64,000 nt of DNA, taken from Acinetobacter sp. ANC 5054. Lineage in GTDB: Bacteria > Pseudomonadota > Gammaproteobacteria > Pseudomonadales > Moraxellaceae. Position numbers and translations under genes: made by a program. Within the stretch, counting starts at the first letter, position 1; each line of letters starts with the position of its first letter. The notes under the pieces are model-generated. The model was not told where the DNA came from, did not search any database, and saw only the letters and a list, made by a program, of their open reading frames with translations. Location of the stretch: assembly GCF_002135295.1 (NCBI RefSeq), contig NZ_NEGG01000005.1, positions 62,001-126,000 of the forward strand, in the 5' to 3' direction. Of this stretch, positions 9,250 through 18,098 are shown in pieces.

Positions 9250-11295
9250 ATGGCTGCAGTCCATCAGTTGCAAGGGGTCGGATCAGCCTCTGCGGCTTTA
9301 CTTGAAAAGCTGAATATTTTCACGACAGATGATCTGCTGTTTCATCTGCCACGCGACTATGAAGATCGTAGCACGATCATTGCCATGAACCAATTGATCG
9401 TGGGGCGCAGCTATTTACTTGAAGGTACTGTTAAAGGTGTCGATTTCCCACCCGGAAAGCGTAAATCCATGGCAGCGCTGCTCGATGATGACTGCGGTAA
9501 AGTCACCTTACGTTTTTATCATATTTATAAAGGCATTACTGACCGCGCCAAAATGGGTGCCCGCCTGCGAGTCTTTGGTGAAGTCCGTGTAGGTGCACGC
9601 GGTTTGGAAATGTATCACCCTGAACTGCAAGTGATTACTGAACATACACCGCTGCCACAAACGCAACTCACCGCGATTTATCCTGCAACTGAAGGTTTAA
9701 CCCAACCGAAGCTCCGTGAGTACGTCAAACAAGCCCTTGCTCAATATAGTGATGACTTACCTGAACTGTTGCCTGAAAAATTTACCAATGGCTATGCGCT
9801 CAAACAAGCACTGGACTATATTCACCATCCGCCCGTGGATGCCAATATGCTGCAACTGACTCAAGGTGCTCACCCTGCACAGCAGCGCCTTATCTTTGAA
9901 GAATTGGTGGCACATCAAGTGAGTTTATTGACACGCAGAGCCTACATTCAGCAAATTGAAGCACCCTCATTTAGTCCAAGTAAAAAGTTTGCCAAACAAC
10001 TTTTAAGCACTTTGCCTTTTGAAATGACAGGTGCACAAAAGCGTGTGTCCAAAGAAATTGCCATCGACCTAAAGGCAAACAAACCGATGCTGCGTTTAGT
10101 TCAAGGTGATGTAGGTGCGGGTAAAACATTGGTTGCAGGTGTTGCAGCCTGTCATGCGCTTGAAGAAGGCTGGCAAGTCGCCATGATGGCACCGACTGAA
10201 ATTTTGGCAGAACAGCATTATTTAAATTTCAAGAAATGGTTTGAACCCATGGGACTCACTGTGTCATGGTTATCAGGCAAACAAAAAGGCAAGGTCCGCG
10301 CCGCAGCAGAACAAAGCATTCAAGATGGGAGTGCCAATCTAGTGGTGGGGACGCATGCCCTGTTTCAGGAAAATGTCCAATTTGCCAAACTGGGTTTAGT
10401 GATTATTGATGAACAACATCGTTTCGGGGTCGATCAACGTTTAGCCCTGCGCAATAAAGGTCTAAATGGCATGACACCACATCAATTGGTCATGACAGCA
10501 ACGCCAATTCCACGGACCTTGGCGATGTCCGCTTATGGTGACCTTGATACCTCAGTAATTGACGAACTACCACCCGGTCGTACCCCTATTCAAACTGTGA
10601 CCATTCCACTCGATCGCCGTGAAGAAGTCTTGCAGCGTATCGCGACTAATTGTGCTGAGGGTAAACAGGCTTATTGGGTGTGCACCTTGGTTGAAGAATC
10701 TGAAACATTAGATGCTCAGGCAGCAGAAGCCACCTTTAATGAAATTAAAGAACGCTTCCCAGAACTCAATATTGGTCTGGTTCACGGCAAAATGAAAGCC
10801 GATGAAAAACAGGTGGTGATGCAGCAATTTAAAAATAATGAACTGCAACTTCTGATTGCGACCACTGTCATTGAAGTTGGTGTCGATGTACCCAATGCAT
10901 CCATTATGGTCATTGAAAATGCCGAGCGTTTAGGACTTTCACAATTGCATCAGCTACGAGGACGTGTGGGGCGAGGTGCAAAAGCCAGTTTCTGTGCCCT
11001 GCTGTATAAAAATCCGTTATCGCAAAATGGTCAGGAACGTTTACGTATTATGCGTGAAACCAATGATGGCTTTATCATTGCAGAGAAGGATTTAGAGATT
11101 CGAGGGCCGGGTGAATTGCTCGGTACGAAACAAACGGGAGATATGGGTTTTCGTGTAGCCAAGCTAAAACGTGATGACCATTTGCTGAGCCAAGCGCATT
11201 ATGTAGCGCAGCAAGTCCTCAAAGATTATCCGAAACAAGCAGATGCTTTGTTAAAACGTTGGCTACCTGAAGCACCACGGTATGCCTATGTCTAA
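9250..11295 (+). CDS. recG: ATP-dependent DNA helicase RecG
   Basis: RecG remodels stalled replication forks and branch-migrates Holliday junctions. The 681 residues show an N-terminal wedge/OB region (about 50-150), Walker A GDVGAGKT near 287, the DEQH box in DEQHRFG near 386, TATPIPRTLA, and motif VI region LRGRVGRG. The C-terminal GPGELLGTKQTG is typical of RecG. GAGGGGA at 9241-9247 supports the ATG at 9250. Confidence 0.97.
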   Translation: MAAVHQLQGVGSASAALLEKLNIFTTDDLLFHLPRDYEDRSTIIAMNQLIVGRSYLLEGTVKGVDFPPGKRKSMAALLDDDCGKVTLRFYHIYKGITDRAKMGARLRVFGEVRVGARGLEMYHPELQVITEHTPLPQTQLTAIYPATEGLTQPKLREYVKQALAQYSDDLPELLPEKFTNGYALKQALDYIHHPPVDANMLQLTQGAHPAQQRLIFEELVAHQVSLLTRRAYIQQIEAPSFSPSKKFAKQLLSTLPFEMTGAQKRVSKEIAIDLKANKPMLRLVQGDVGAGKTLVAGVAACHALEEGWQVAMMAPTEILAEQHYLNFKKWFEPMGLTVSWLSGKQKGKVRAAAEQSIQDGSANLVVGTHALFQENVQFAKLGLVIIDEQHRFGVDQRLALRNKGLNGMTPHQLVMTATPIPRTLAMSAYGDLDTSVIDELPPGRTPIQTVTIPLDRREEVLQRIATNCAEGKQAYWVCTLVEESETLDAQAAEATFNEIKERFPELNIGLVHGKMKADEKQVVMQQFKNNELQLLIATTVIEVGVDVPNASIMVIENAERLGLSQLHQLRGRVGRGAKASFCALLYKNPLSQNGQERLRIMRETNDGFIIAEKDLEIRGPGELLGTKQTGDMGFRVAKLKRDDHLLSQAHYVAQQVLKDYPKQADALLKRWLPEAPRYAYV

Positions 11296-11321
11296 CATTG
11301 ATACATTGAAATAATCATAAA

Positions 11322-11360
11322 TTACGCCCTCATCTGCATGATGTTTAAATGAGGGTGTAA
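11322..11360. repeat. 12-bp inverted repeat between recG and comF
   Basis: TTACGCCCTCAT and ATGAGGGTGTAA pair with one G-T across a 15-nt loop. There is no T-run, so it is at best a weak terminator or mRNA-end hairpin. Confidence 0.5.
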
Positions 11361-11394
11361 AGCAAAAACAATAAAAATAACCATAAAAGAGAAA

Positions 11395-12030
11395 ATGATG
11401 CCGAGAATCATCAGCGACTTTATCAAAGCTGGCTTTAAACAAATCTTACCTTGCCTACTCTGCGGTATCGACGTACAGCAAAAACAGAACCTATGTGAGC
11501 ACTGTTGGAACAACCTGCCTTGGTCGCAGCAAAGCGTACATCGACATGAGTTAGAAATTTTGAGTGCCTGTGAATATCACTATCCACTCGATCGCATGAT
11601 TCAACAATTTAAATATGAACAGCAGTTACATTATCAGCAAGTACTGGCAGGCACGCTCATGCAGTTAAAATTGCCTCGGGTGCAAGCCATTGTACCGATG
11701 CCTATTTCAGTTGAACGCCTGCGTAAACGTGGTTTTAACCAATCAGTCGTAATAGCAAAACATGTCTCCAAACAGCTGAATATCCCTATTTGGCAGCCGA
11801 TTATTCGAAAGCATCAACACTCACAAAAAGGCTTATCTCGTATAGAACGACTCGAAAATATTGATCAACAATTTGAAGTTGATCGAACTGAAAAAAGACG
11901 TTTTCGTAAAGTCTTAATTATTGATGATGTGGTCACGACAGGAAGTTCTATCCATGCACTCAGTTCGGCTTTATATAAAGTTGGCTGCAAGCAAATTTAT
12001 GCTGCATGTATCGCCGCGGCACAATCTTAA
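11395..12030 (+). CDS. comF: ComF family protein (competence-associated phosphoribosyltransferase-like)
   Basis: A 211-residue ComF/GntX-type protein. The N-terminus carries a four-Cys zinc-binding motif (CLLCGID...LCEHC), and the C-terminal half is a phosphoribosyltransferase fold with VLIIDDVVTTGSS as the PRPP loop. ComF proteins take part in natural transformation in many bacteria, and naturally competent species are known in Acinetobacter; the precise role here is inferred. It lies downstream of recG in the same direction, 99 bp apart. Confidence 0.88.
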   Translation: MMPRIISDFIKAGFKQILPCLLCGIDVQQKQNLCEHCWNNLPWSQQSVHRHELEILSACEYHYPLDRMIQQFKYEQQLHYQQVLAGTLMQLKLPRVQAIVPMPISVERLRKRGFNQSVVIAKHVSKQLNIPIWQPIIRKHQHSQKGLSRIERLENIDQQFEVDRTEKRRFRKVLIIDDVVTTGSSIHALSSALYKVGCKQIYAACIAAAQS

Positions 12031-12072
12031 ACATTAAAATGTATGATCCAATTGTGCTGAGAACTGTGCCAA

Positions 12073-12483
12073 TTAAGCCATGTGAGCAATTAAATTTTGC
12101 TTCACCCAAGGAATCACGACCTCACGTGTTAATGGCGCCAGTTGGGTGTGCTGATCATCTAAGCTTACCCATTGCATTGCAGCAATTTCAGCATCAATTT
12201 TCGGCTGATCATGTAAATTGATCACATAAACATAGCTCACCAATAAATGATCAGGTTCATTGGCTGCGAGGGTTTCAAAACGACCTACGAATTGTTCTAT
12301 TTCTGCTGCACAGCCAATTTCTTCCTGTATTTCCCGCAAAATGGTCACATCAGGTGCCTCATTGGACTCAAGCTTGCCACCCACTTGCATGAAAAATTCA
12401 GTGTGCTTTTTCCGCACCACCAAAAGCTCATGTTGTGGATTTAAGATAATGGCAGCGGCTACGGTAATTGTGTTCATTTTCAT
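12073..12483 (-). CDS. Nudix hydrolase
   Basis: The 136-residue product has a complete Nudix box beginning GGKLESNEAPD and ending REIQEEIGC (G-x5-E-x7-RE-x2-EE-x-G). These enzymes hydrolyse nucleoside diphosphates linked to another group; the substrate is not predictable. It overlaps the upstream LOG-family gene by 4 bp (ATGA), so the two are translationally coupled. Confidence 0.88.
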   Translation of the reverse strand: MKMNTITVAAAIILNPQHELLVVRKKHTEFFMQVGGKLESNEAPDVTILREIQEEIGCAAEIEQFVGRFETLAANEPDHLLVSYVYVINLHDQPKIDAEIAAMQWVSLDDQHTQLAPLTREVVIPWVKQNLIAHMA

Positions 12484-13082
12484 TGCTCCAGCGCCGCAAT
12501 AAATTCAGTTTTATCAACCATCCCCCATTTCGGTTCAGGTGCGACAAAGTGCTTAAATTTTTCAACAATCGCTTCAATATTATTTTCAGCCACTAAACCT
12601 TGCATAAATCTCGGATGGGTAAAGCCTTTTTCCGCTGTAGTGTTTAAGAATTTCAATAAATCGTCATAAAAACCATCTACATTCAAAAATGCACACGGTT
12701 TTAAGTGAATCCCCAATTGCGCCCATGTCCATTGTTCAAAAATCTCTTCCAATGTCCCAGCACCACCCGGAATTGCGATAAAACCATCAGATAATTCTGA
12801 CATCTTGGTTTTACGCTGCTGCATATCTTCAACCACATGCAATGCGGTTAAATTGGGATGCGCCAATTCTTTATCAACCAATACCCGTGGAATCACCCCA
12901 ATGACTTTCCCACCTGCTTGTAAGGCACTGTCCGCAACAACGCCCATTAGTCCTGAACGGCCACCTCCATACACCAATGTAATTCCTTGTTGTGCCAAAC
13001 AACGTCCAACACATTCAGCCACTTGGAGGTATACGGTATCTTTACCTAAAGCTGAACCACAGAATATTGCGATCGATTTCAT
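12480..13082 (-). CDS. LOG-family (TIGR00730) nucleoside 5'-monophosphate phosphoribohydrolase-like
   Basis: A Rossmann-type protein of 200 residues with the family signatures GGGRSGLMG and PGGAGTLEEIFEQWTW (PGGxGTxxE). LOG enzymes release the base from purine riboside 5'-monophosphates; in bacteria the physiological substrate is often AMP or unclear. It forms a two-gene operon with the Nudix hydrolase (ATGA overlap), suggesting a shared nucleotide clean-up role. Confidence 0.88.
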   Translation of the reverse strand: MKSIAIFCGSALGKDTVYLQVAECVGRCLAQQGITLVYGGGRSGLMGVVADSALQAGGKVIGVIPRVLVDKELAHPNLTALHVVEDMQQRKTKMSELSDGFIAIPGGAGTLEEIFEQWTWAQLGIHLKPCAFLNVDGFYDDLLKFLNTTAEKGFTHPRFMQGLVAENNIEAIVEKFKHFVAPEPKWGMVDKTEFIAALEQ

Positions 13083-13238
13083 TTATAATCACCATCAGAT
13101 TGGGAATGCAAAGCTGGAAAAATCAACTTTAAAACAGATTTTTTCATAAAATAAGCAATTGAACAGTGTTTTTCAGCCAATCCTTGTCTAAAATACACCC
13201 ATTCATTTTTTACATACTGCGCAAGGGGAAAAGACAAC

Positions 13239-14255
13239 ATGCTTGAAGCCTTTTATGCCACAGAGCGCGGTAGCCTGGAAGATGTCACCATCAATGGTGA
13301 CTTTGATTTACATCAGGATTTAGTTTGGCTCGATCTCATTGCTCCATCTCAAGAAGAACAGCAATGGATTATGGATGCCTATGATCAAAATTTACCGACA
13401 TTAAAATCGCTGGAAGACATTTCATCGAGTGCGCGATTTTACCGTGATGATGACGGTATTTTACATATCAGTACGTATTTTTTAACGAAAAATAAAAACT
13501 TTCAAGTCGACGGCGAACCAGATGAAGAAAACTCTGGTGCCTTAGCAACCGTTCAAACTGTTGCCTTTATTTTGCATAAAGAACGTTTATTTACCTTACG
13601 TGGTGAAAAACTCGTGGCGTTCCGTGCCTTTCGTGCACGTGCGCGTCGCAATGACTATGAAATTGACTATAAAGATCCGACTTGGATTTTATTGGGTTTG
13701 TTAGAAGCGAAGCTCGATGAACTTGCGGATATCTTAGAAGATATCCACAAGGACTTGGAAAAGTATTCCACAGAAGTATTGAACAACCGTCATCGTGAAA
13801 TGATTTTAGATTTGGATGACATGATTACCCGACTCGCGCATTTAGAAGATATGCTCGGGAAAGCGCAACTGTGTTTAATCGATTTACGTCGTGTTCTCAC
13901 CTTCTTGTCACGTCCACGTGCTCTGGGCAGTCATATTTATGATGCCGATATTCGAGAACTCAGTGAAGACGTTCGCTCACTGGTCGAACATGATGCCTTC
14001 TTGTTCCAAAAGGTTCGATTCCTCTTGGATACCACATCAGGATTCATTAACACCGAACAGAATGACACGATTCGTCGATTCTCGATCTTACCAAGTATGC
14101 TTGCGCCACCTATGTTGGTTGCCAGCGTTTATGGTATGAATACTGAGGTCCTGCCATTTGCGCATGGAACCACCAGTTTTGTGATTGTGAGTTTGATTCT
14201 GATCGCCTTCTTTATTGGGCCACTGATTTACTTCCGTTGGAAAAAATGGATTTAA
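13239..14255 (+). CDS. corA: CorA-family magnesium/divalent cation transporter
   Basis: A 338-residue CorA-type channel with a large acidic cytoplasmic N-terminal domain, a long helical section with many charged residues (ADILEDIHKDLEKYS onward), and two C-terminal membrane helices. The first helix ends in the diagnostic YGMN signature near residue 298, followed by acidic TEVLPFAHGT. The gene has a good ribosome-binding site (AAGGGGA) and appears monocistronic. Whether Mg, Co or Zn is the main ion cannot be told. Confidence 0.9.
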   Translation: MLEAFYATERGSLEDVTINGDFDLHQDLVWLDLIAPSQEEQQWIMDAYDQNLPTLKSLEDISSSARFYRDDDGILHISTYFLTKNKNFQVDGEPDEENSGALATVQTVAFILHKERLFTLRGEKLVAFRAFRARARRNDYEIDYKDPTWILLGLLEAKLDELADILEDIHKDLEKYSTEVLNNRHREMILDLDDMITRLAHLEDMLGKAQLCLIDLRRVLTFLSRPRALGSHIYDADIRELSEDVRSLVEHDAFLFQKVRFLLDTTSGFINTEQNDTIRRFSILPSMLAPPMLVASVYGMNTEVLPFAHGTTSFVIVSLILIAFFIGPLIYFRWKKWI

Positions 14256-14396
14256 GTTGGGTTTGAATGCCATCTTTTGCCTAATTCCAGAACCGTGTTG
14301 ATTCTATGGTAATTGATCAGCTTTACTAGGGTAATAAATTCACTCTCGCCAGTATGCTGAAACTGAAATATCTGTAAAAACTTTGCTATATACAAC

Positions 14397-14430
14397 CTCA
14401 CCCTACCCCTCTCCTAAAAGGAGAGGGAAA
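14397..14430 (+). repeat. Short palindromic intergenic repeat, copy 1
   Basis: CTCACCCTA is followed by a perfect palindrome CCCTCTCCT-AAA-AGGAGAGGG (14407-14427) and GAAA-like sequence. A related copy in reverse orientation occurs near 24.25-24.32 kb, also in a convergent intergenic gap, indicating a dispersed palindromic element. Confidence 0.65.
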
Positions 14431-14442
14431 TTTTGGAGCAAT

Positions 14443-14470
14443 AAAAAAAGCACCTTACGGTGCTTTTTTT
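14443..14470. terminator. Bidirectional Rho-independent terminator
   Basis: A7-GCACC-TTAC-GGTGC-T7 between corA (+) and the end of the mla operon (-), immediately before the mlaB stop codon. Confidence 0.9.
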
Positions 14471-14472
14471 AT

Positions 14473-14760
14473 TTAGATCAGCTGCAAGTCATGTTCTAAA
14501 TGACAAGCTTGAATAATCTTCATCATTTTCTCAGGGACAGCCTTAAATTGTAAGCCCTGTGTTTTTGGCGTTTGACGTAACCAACGCACCAATACTGCCA
14601 GTGCCAATGTACTGCCATGCTCAAGTTCAGCAAGATTAACCACCAATGGAAAAGCTTGCTGTTGTTGGATCAGTTTCAAACCATCTTGATAATATTGCTC
14701 AGCATTTTCATAATCAATTTTGCCTGAAACAACTAACTCTTGCTGATGAAGTTTAATCAC
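14473..14760 (-). CDS. mlaB: MlaB, STAS-domain subunit of the Mla phospholipid transporter
   Basis: This 95-residue STAS protein ends the mlaFEDCB operon. MlaB binds MlaF on the cytoplasmic side and is needed for ATPase complex stability and activity. The helix around HGSTLALAVLVRWL corresponds to the conserved STAS Ser/Thr helix. Translation starts at GTG (14760), with an AGG-type ribosome-binding site in the 12-bp gap after mlaC. It is weakly conserved, so the call rests largely on operon position. Confidence 0.88.
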   Translation of the reverse strand: MIKLHQQELVVSGKIDYENAEQYYQDGLKLIQQQQAFPLVVNLAELEHGSTLALAVLVRWLRQTPKTQGLQFKAVPEKMMKIIQACHLEHDLQLI

Positions 14761-14772
14761 GCATCACCTATC

Positions 14773-15408
14773 TTATTTTTTCTTATCAATGGCAGCTTCA
14801 GCATCTGGCTTGAAGTTTGCAATTGCTTTATCAATGTTACCGCCATTACGTTTTACAGTTGCCGCAAACTGGTTACGGAATTGAAGACCTAAGTCGATAC
14901 CTGAAACGTTGATGTTACGGATTTTCCATTGTGAACCTTTGTCTGCCAACTGGAAAGACACAGGAATTTTTTCACCATTGTTATTGAAGTCGATGGTCAC
15001 AACAGGGTTTTTGCTGGTTGAAGCTTTGTATGGACGCATTGTGTAAGTTTGATTACTAAACTTAGAGAATGCCGAACCATAGTTTTCAATGAGCGTTTCA
15101 CGGAAGTTACGTTCGAACTGTGCGCGCTGCGCCGCAGAACTATATTGGTTTGTTGCATAGGTACCCATCACAATACGGGTAAATGATTGTGAATCAATGT
15201 ACGGGTCAAGGTTTTGACGCACAATCGCTTTTACTGCAGCAGGGTTATTTTGTAGTTTTGCATGATCAGCTTTTAAACGAGAAATCAGACCATCCGCTAC
15301 TTTTTTTACAAATGCTGGAGGCGCTTCGCTTGGTGCTGCAAATGCCGTACCTGCCATCATAGTTGATAATATACTTGCAGTAAGCGTATGTTTTAACAAT
15401 GTATTCAC
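14773..15408 (-). CDS. mlaC: MlaC, periplasmic phospholipid-binding protein
   Basis: The 211-residue MlaC/Ttg2D family protein shuttles phospholipid between the outer-membrane MlaA complex and inner-membrane MlaFEDB. It has a signal peptide (cleavage after TAFA near residue 25), the family segment RIVMGTYATNQYSSAAQRAQF and a Lys-rich C-terminus. Translation begins at GTG (15408) behind AGGAGA. It follows mlaD after 16 bp. Confidence 0.95.
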   Translation of the reverse strand: MNTLLKHTLTASILSTMMAGTAFAAPSEAPPAFVKKVADGLISRLKADHAKLQNNPAAVKAIVRQNLDPYIDSQSFTRIVMGTYATNQYSSAAQRAQFERNFRETLIENYGSAFSKFSNQTYTMRPYKASTSKNPVVTIDFNNNGEKIPVSFQLADKGSQWKIRNINVSGIDLGLQFRNQFAATVKRNGGNIDKAIANFKPDAEAAIDKKK

Positions 15409-15424
15409 TTAATTTCTCCTCAAA

Positions 15425-16102
15425 TTATTCAACAAATGCAGGTTCTGCATCGGTTGTTTCAGCAGCTTCAGTTTTTTGTTCAGGCTCTGCTGTATTGTCT
15501 GATTTGTTCCCAGCACCACCGGTCACAAACTTCGACACTAAATCTTCAATTTCCATCGTACCTTGGGTATTTCCAATTTGATCACCACGTTTCAGGAAGT
15601 TGACACCACCACCCGGCACGATTTTCAAATATTTCTCACCCAATAGACCATTGGTTGCTACCATAATGTAAGCATCTTCGTCGATATTGGTGATGGATTT
15701 CATGTTAGCAATCAGTTGCTGTTCCATTTCTTTTTGTTTCTTTGGATCAGCGGCTTCATATTCAGCGCTATAACGCAGTTCTTCTAATGCATTTTTTTGC
15801 ACTTCTTTTAATTGTTCTGGAGTATAAGAGGTCAAAGACCCATCCATTTTTAAATGCGCTGTCACTAAGCGCGTTACAGGATCAAGTTTCAAAGATTCAA
15901 CTTGTCCGACTTTCACACCACTTAAAGTCACTTTTGCACGCGGTTTAATCCCGTTTACATTTTCAAAAGTCGCTGTAAGTTCATAACTATCTTTTAAATT
16001 ATTACCCACCAAGCCACTTACTCGCATTGCCAAGAAAAAAATAGCTATCGCAAATAAAATGACAAAAATACCGACGGCCAGTTCACTCGTACGTGATTTC
16101 AT
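15425..16102 (-). CDS. mlaD: MlaD, MCE-domain subunit
   Basis: MlaD anchors in the inner membrane by one N-terminal helix (VGIFVILFAIAIFFLAMRV) and forms a periplasmic hexameric MCE ring through which lipid passes. The MCE domain covers about residues 38-120 (LTATFENVNGIKPRAKVTLSG), and a Glu/Thr/Ala-rich tail ends the 225-residue protein. A longer in-frame start at 16252 exists but would run into mlaE and lacks homology. The ATG at 16102 overlaps the mlaE stop by one base (TAATG), giving coupling. An insert of about 40 residues within the MCE region (LKEVQKNALEELRYSAEYEA) is notable. Confidence 0.95.
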   Translation of the reverse strand: MKSRTSELAVGIFVILFAIAIFFLAMRVSGLVGNNLKDSYELTATFENVNGIKPRAKVTLSGVKVGQVESLKLDPVTRLVTAHLKMDGSLTSYTPEQLKEVQKNALEELRYSAEYEAADPKKQKEMEQQLIANMKSITNIDEDAYIMVATNGLLGEKYLKIVPGGGVNFLKRGDQIGNTQGTMEIEDLVSKFVTGGAGNKSDNTAEPEQKTEAAETTDAEPAFVE

Positions 16103-16881
16103 TAAATACCTCCGAACATGACCGCAGTCAACACGAAATCTGAACCTAAAACACACAACGACGAGTACACCACAGTACGGGTTGTCGACGTTGCAATACC
16201 TTCTGAAGTTGGTACACAGGCATAACCCTGATACACCGCAATCCAGGTACAAATTAATGCAAATACAAAACTTTTAATGATCGTGCCGTTAAACACATCT
16301 TTAAAGAATTGCACACTATTCTCAATGCCACTCCAGTACGAACCTTCATCGGCACCCAGAAAATCCACACCCACCAATTTACCGCCCATAATGCCAACAG
16401 CAGCAAAAATTACAGACAACATCGGTAAGCTAAAAACACCGGCCCACAGTCGCGGTGAAATAACACGTTTGAGTGGATCAACACCAATCATTTCCATACT
16501 GGACAATTGTTCTGTGGCTTTCATCAAACCAATTTCAGCGGTTAAGGCAGAACCCGCACGCCCTGCAAAAAGAAGTGCAGCGACAACTGGAGCCAATTCA
16601 CGCAGTAAGGTTAAGGCAACTGCTGTCCCTAACATGGCCTCACTACCGAAGGTCGACAAGATGCTATACATCTGCAAACCGAGTACTGAACCAATAAACA
16701 AGCCTGAAACTACAATGATCAGTAGGGATAACACACCTACACGATACATTTGATAAATAAACAGTTTCACACCCATGACAGTCGGCATGGAAAATAAGAT
16801 TTGCAGCAACATAATGGTTGCCACACCAATGCCTTCAACACGCTCAATAACACGTCTACCTAAAGCGGCAATAGCATTCAT
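16102..16881 (-). CDS. mlaE: MlaE, permease subunit
   Basis: A 259-residue MlaE-family inner-membrane permease with several hydrophobic helices and the family motif region [20 protein letters not shown] near the C-terminus. It couples MlaF ATP hydrolysis to lipid movement through MlaD. The start overlaps the mlaF stop by 4 bp (ATGA), and its stop overlaps mlaD by one base, so these three subunits are tightly coupled. Confidence 0.96.
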   Translation of the reverse strand: MNAIAALGRRVIERVEGIGVATIMLLQILFSMPTVMGVKLFIYQMYRVGVLSLLIIVVSGLFIGSVLGLQMYSILSTFGSEAMLGTAVALTLLRELAPVVAALLFAGRAGSALTAEIGLMKATEQLSSMEMIGVDPLKRVISPRLWAGVFSLPMLSVIFAAVGIMGGKLVGVDFLGADEGSYWSGIENSVQFFKDVFNGTIIKSFVFALICTWIAVYQGYACVPTSEGIATSTTRTVVYSSLCVLGSDFVLTAVMFGGI

Positions 16882-17696
16882 GAACGAACCTCTTGATTTA
16901 AATAGGGCTGATGGCTGAATTGATAATCAACCGGACCTTCAACAGAACCAGTCAAGAACTGCTTCACAAATGGTGAAGCATTTGCTTTCAACTGTTCAGG
17001 CGTCCCTTCACCCTGCACTTTGCCTTCCGCCACAACATAAATGTAATCGGCAATCGATAATGTTTCTGCGACATCATGCGAGACAATAATCGTGGTGAGA
17101 TCGAGGGCTTCACGCAAAGAACGAATTAAACGCGTCAATACACCCATCACAATCGGGTCTTGCCCTGCAAATGGCTCATCGTACATGATCAGTTCTGGAT
17201 CGAGCGCTATCGCGCGCGCCAATGCCACACGACGATTCATACCACCAGACAGTTCCGAAGGCATCATTTGTTCTGCACCACGTAAACCCACTGACTCCTG
17301 TTTTAATGCCACAATTTCTGCAATTAAATGTTCAGGGAGTTTGGTATGTGCACGAATTGGAAAAGCGACATTTTCATAGACCGACATATCGGTAAATAAA
17401 GCGCCGCTTTGAAATAACATGCCCATACGTGCACGTGCTGCAAACAATTCATGTCGTGACATTCTTGCAATATCTTGACCATCAAGCATGACTTGACCCG
17501 AATCGGGGATTAATTGCCCACCGATTAAGCGTAGTAAAGTCGTTTTACCGGTGCCCGAAGGCCCCATAATTGCAGTAATTTGACCACGACGAATTTTTAA
17601 ACTGACATTGTCATAAATGACGCGTTCCCCTCGTTTAAAACTCAGGTCTTTCACTTCAATCAGTGCCTGAGTCTGAGAAGACGTTTGATTATTCAT
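16878..17696 (-). CDS. mlaF: MlaF, ABC transporter ATPase
   Basis: The cytoplasmic ATPase of the Mla complex, 272 residues. Walker A is GPSGTGKTT, the signature is [14 protein letters not shown], Walker B is [15 protein letters not shown] and the switch His lies in IIVSHD. The C-terminal tail ([21 protein letters not shown]) is the extension that in MlaF reaches the neighbouring subunit. It is the first gene of the operon; upstream lies a 350-bp AT-rich spacer. Confidence 0.96.
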   Translation of the reverse strand: MNNQTSSQTQALIEVKDLSFKRGERVIYDNVSLKIRRGQITAIMGPSGTGKTTLLRLIGGQLIPDSGQVMLDGQDIARMSRHELFAARARMGMLFQSGALFTDMSVYENVAFPIRAHTKLPEHLIAEIVALKQESVGLRGAEQMMPSELSGGMNRRVALARAIALDPELIMYDEPFAGQDPIVMGVLTRLIRSLREALDLTTIIVSHDVAETLSIADYIYVVAEGKVQGEGTPEQLKANASPFVKQFLTGSVEGPVDYQFSHQPYLNQEVRS

Positions 17697-18045
17697 AGCT
17701 GAGGATTTTCCTGCATTTTTTCAGCATGCATACTATAAAGGATTGATGTTCAAAATGTTACCTCTGCATGCGCAGAGTTCCCTGCATTCCATCAGGTAAT
17801 TTGTTTTTTCTTATTAATAATAATTTTGGTATAGATGTAAAAAGAGGACTAGGCTAATTTAGTTAAGATAGTTGTAAATATAGTAAACAATATTACATAA
17901 CAGCAGAGTCAAGCCGATATAAGACATAAGCACCTCAAACATCACTGTACGAAAAAAAGATAAATCATTATTCATAATTATCATTAAACATATAAAGTAT
18001 GATCAAGTATACATTTTTTTATTTAAAAAGCTAATTTAATTCCAT
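17697..18045. other. AT-rich spacer between the helicase terminator and mlaF
   Basis: About 350 bp. On the - strand it must hold the mlaF promoter, but no convincing -35/-10 pair was recognised. TGCATGC-type short repeats occur near 17727 and 17766. The only coding candidate is the short membrane-protein ORF at 17859-17975. Confidence 0.5.
17859..17975 (-). CDS. Candidate small membrane protein (38 aa)
   Basis: A 38-codon ORF encodes one predicted membrane helix (VLMSYIGLTLLLCNIVYYIY) after a short polar N-terminus (MNNDLSFFRT). An alternative in-frame ATG three codons upstream (17984) exists. No Shine-Dalgarno is visible. A Fur-box-like stretch (AATGATAATTATGA) overlaps the start region, but in such AT-rich DNA this could be chance. 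It lies upstream of mlaF on the same strand. Family unknown; real expression is uncertain. Confidence 0.3.
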   Translation of the reverse strand: MNNDLSFFRTVMFEVLMSYIGLTLLLCNIVYYIYNYLN

Positions 18046-18076
18046 AAAAAAAACCGGTGTTTCCACCGGTTTTTTT
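18046..18076 (-). terminator. Rho-independent terminator of the DEAD-box helicase gene
   Basis: AACCGGTG-TTTC-CACCGGTT flanked by A-run and T-run, 23 bp past the helicase stop. The symmetrical flanks allow function in both directions. Confidence 0.9.
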
Positions 18077-18098
18077 CGATATTTCTTTCGAAATTCAA

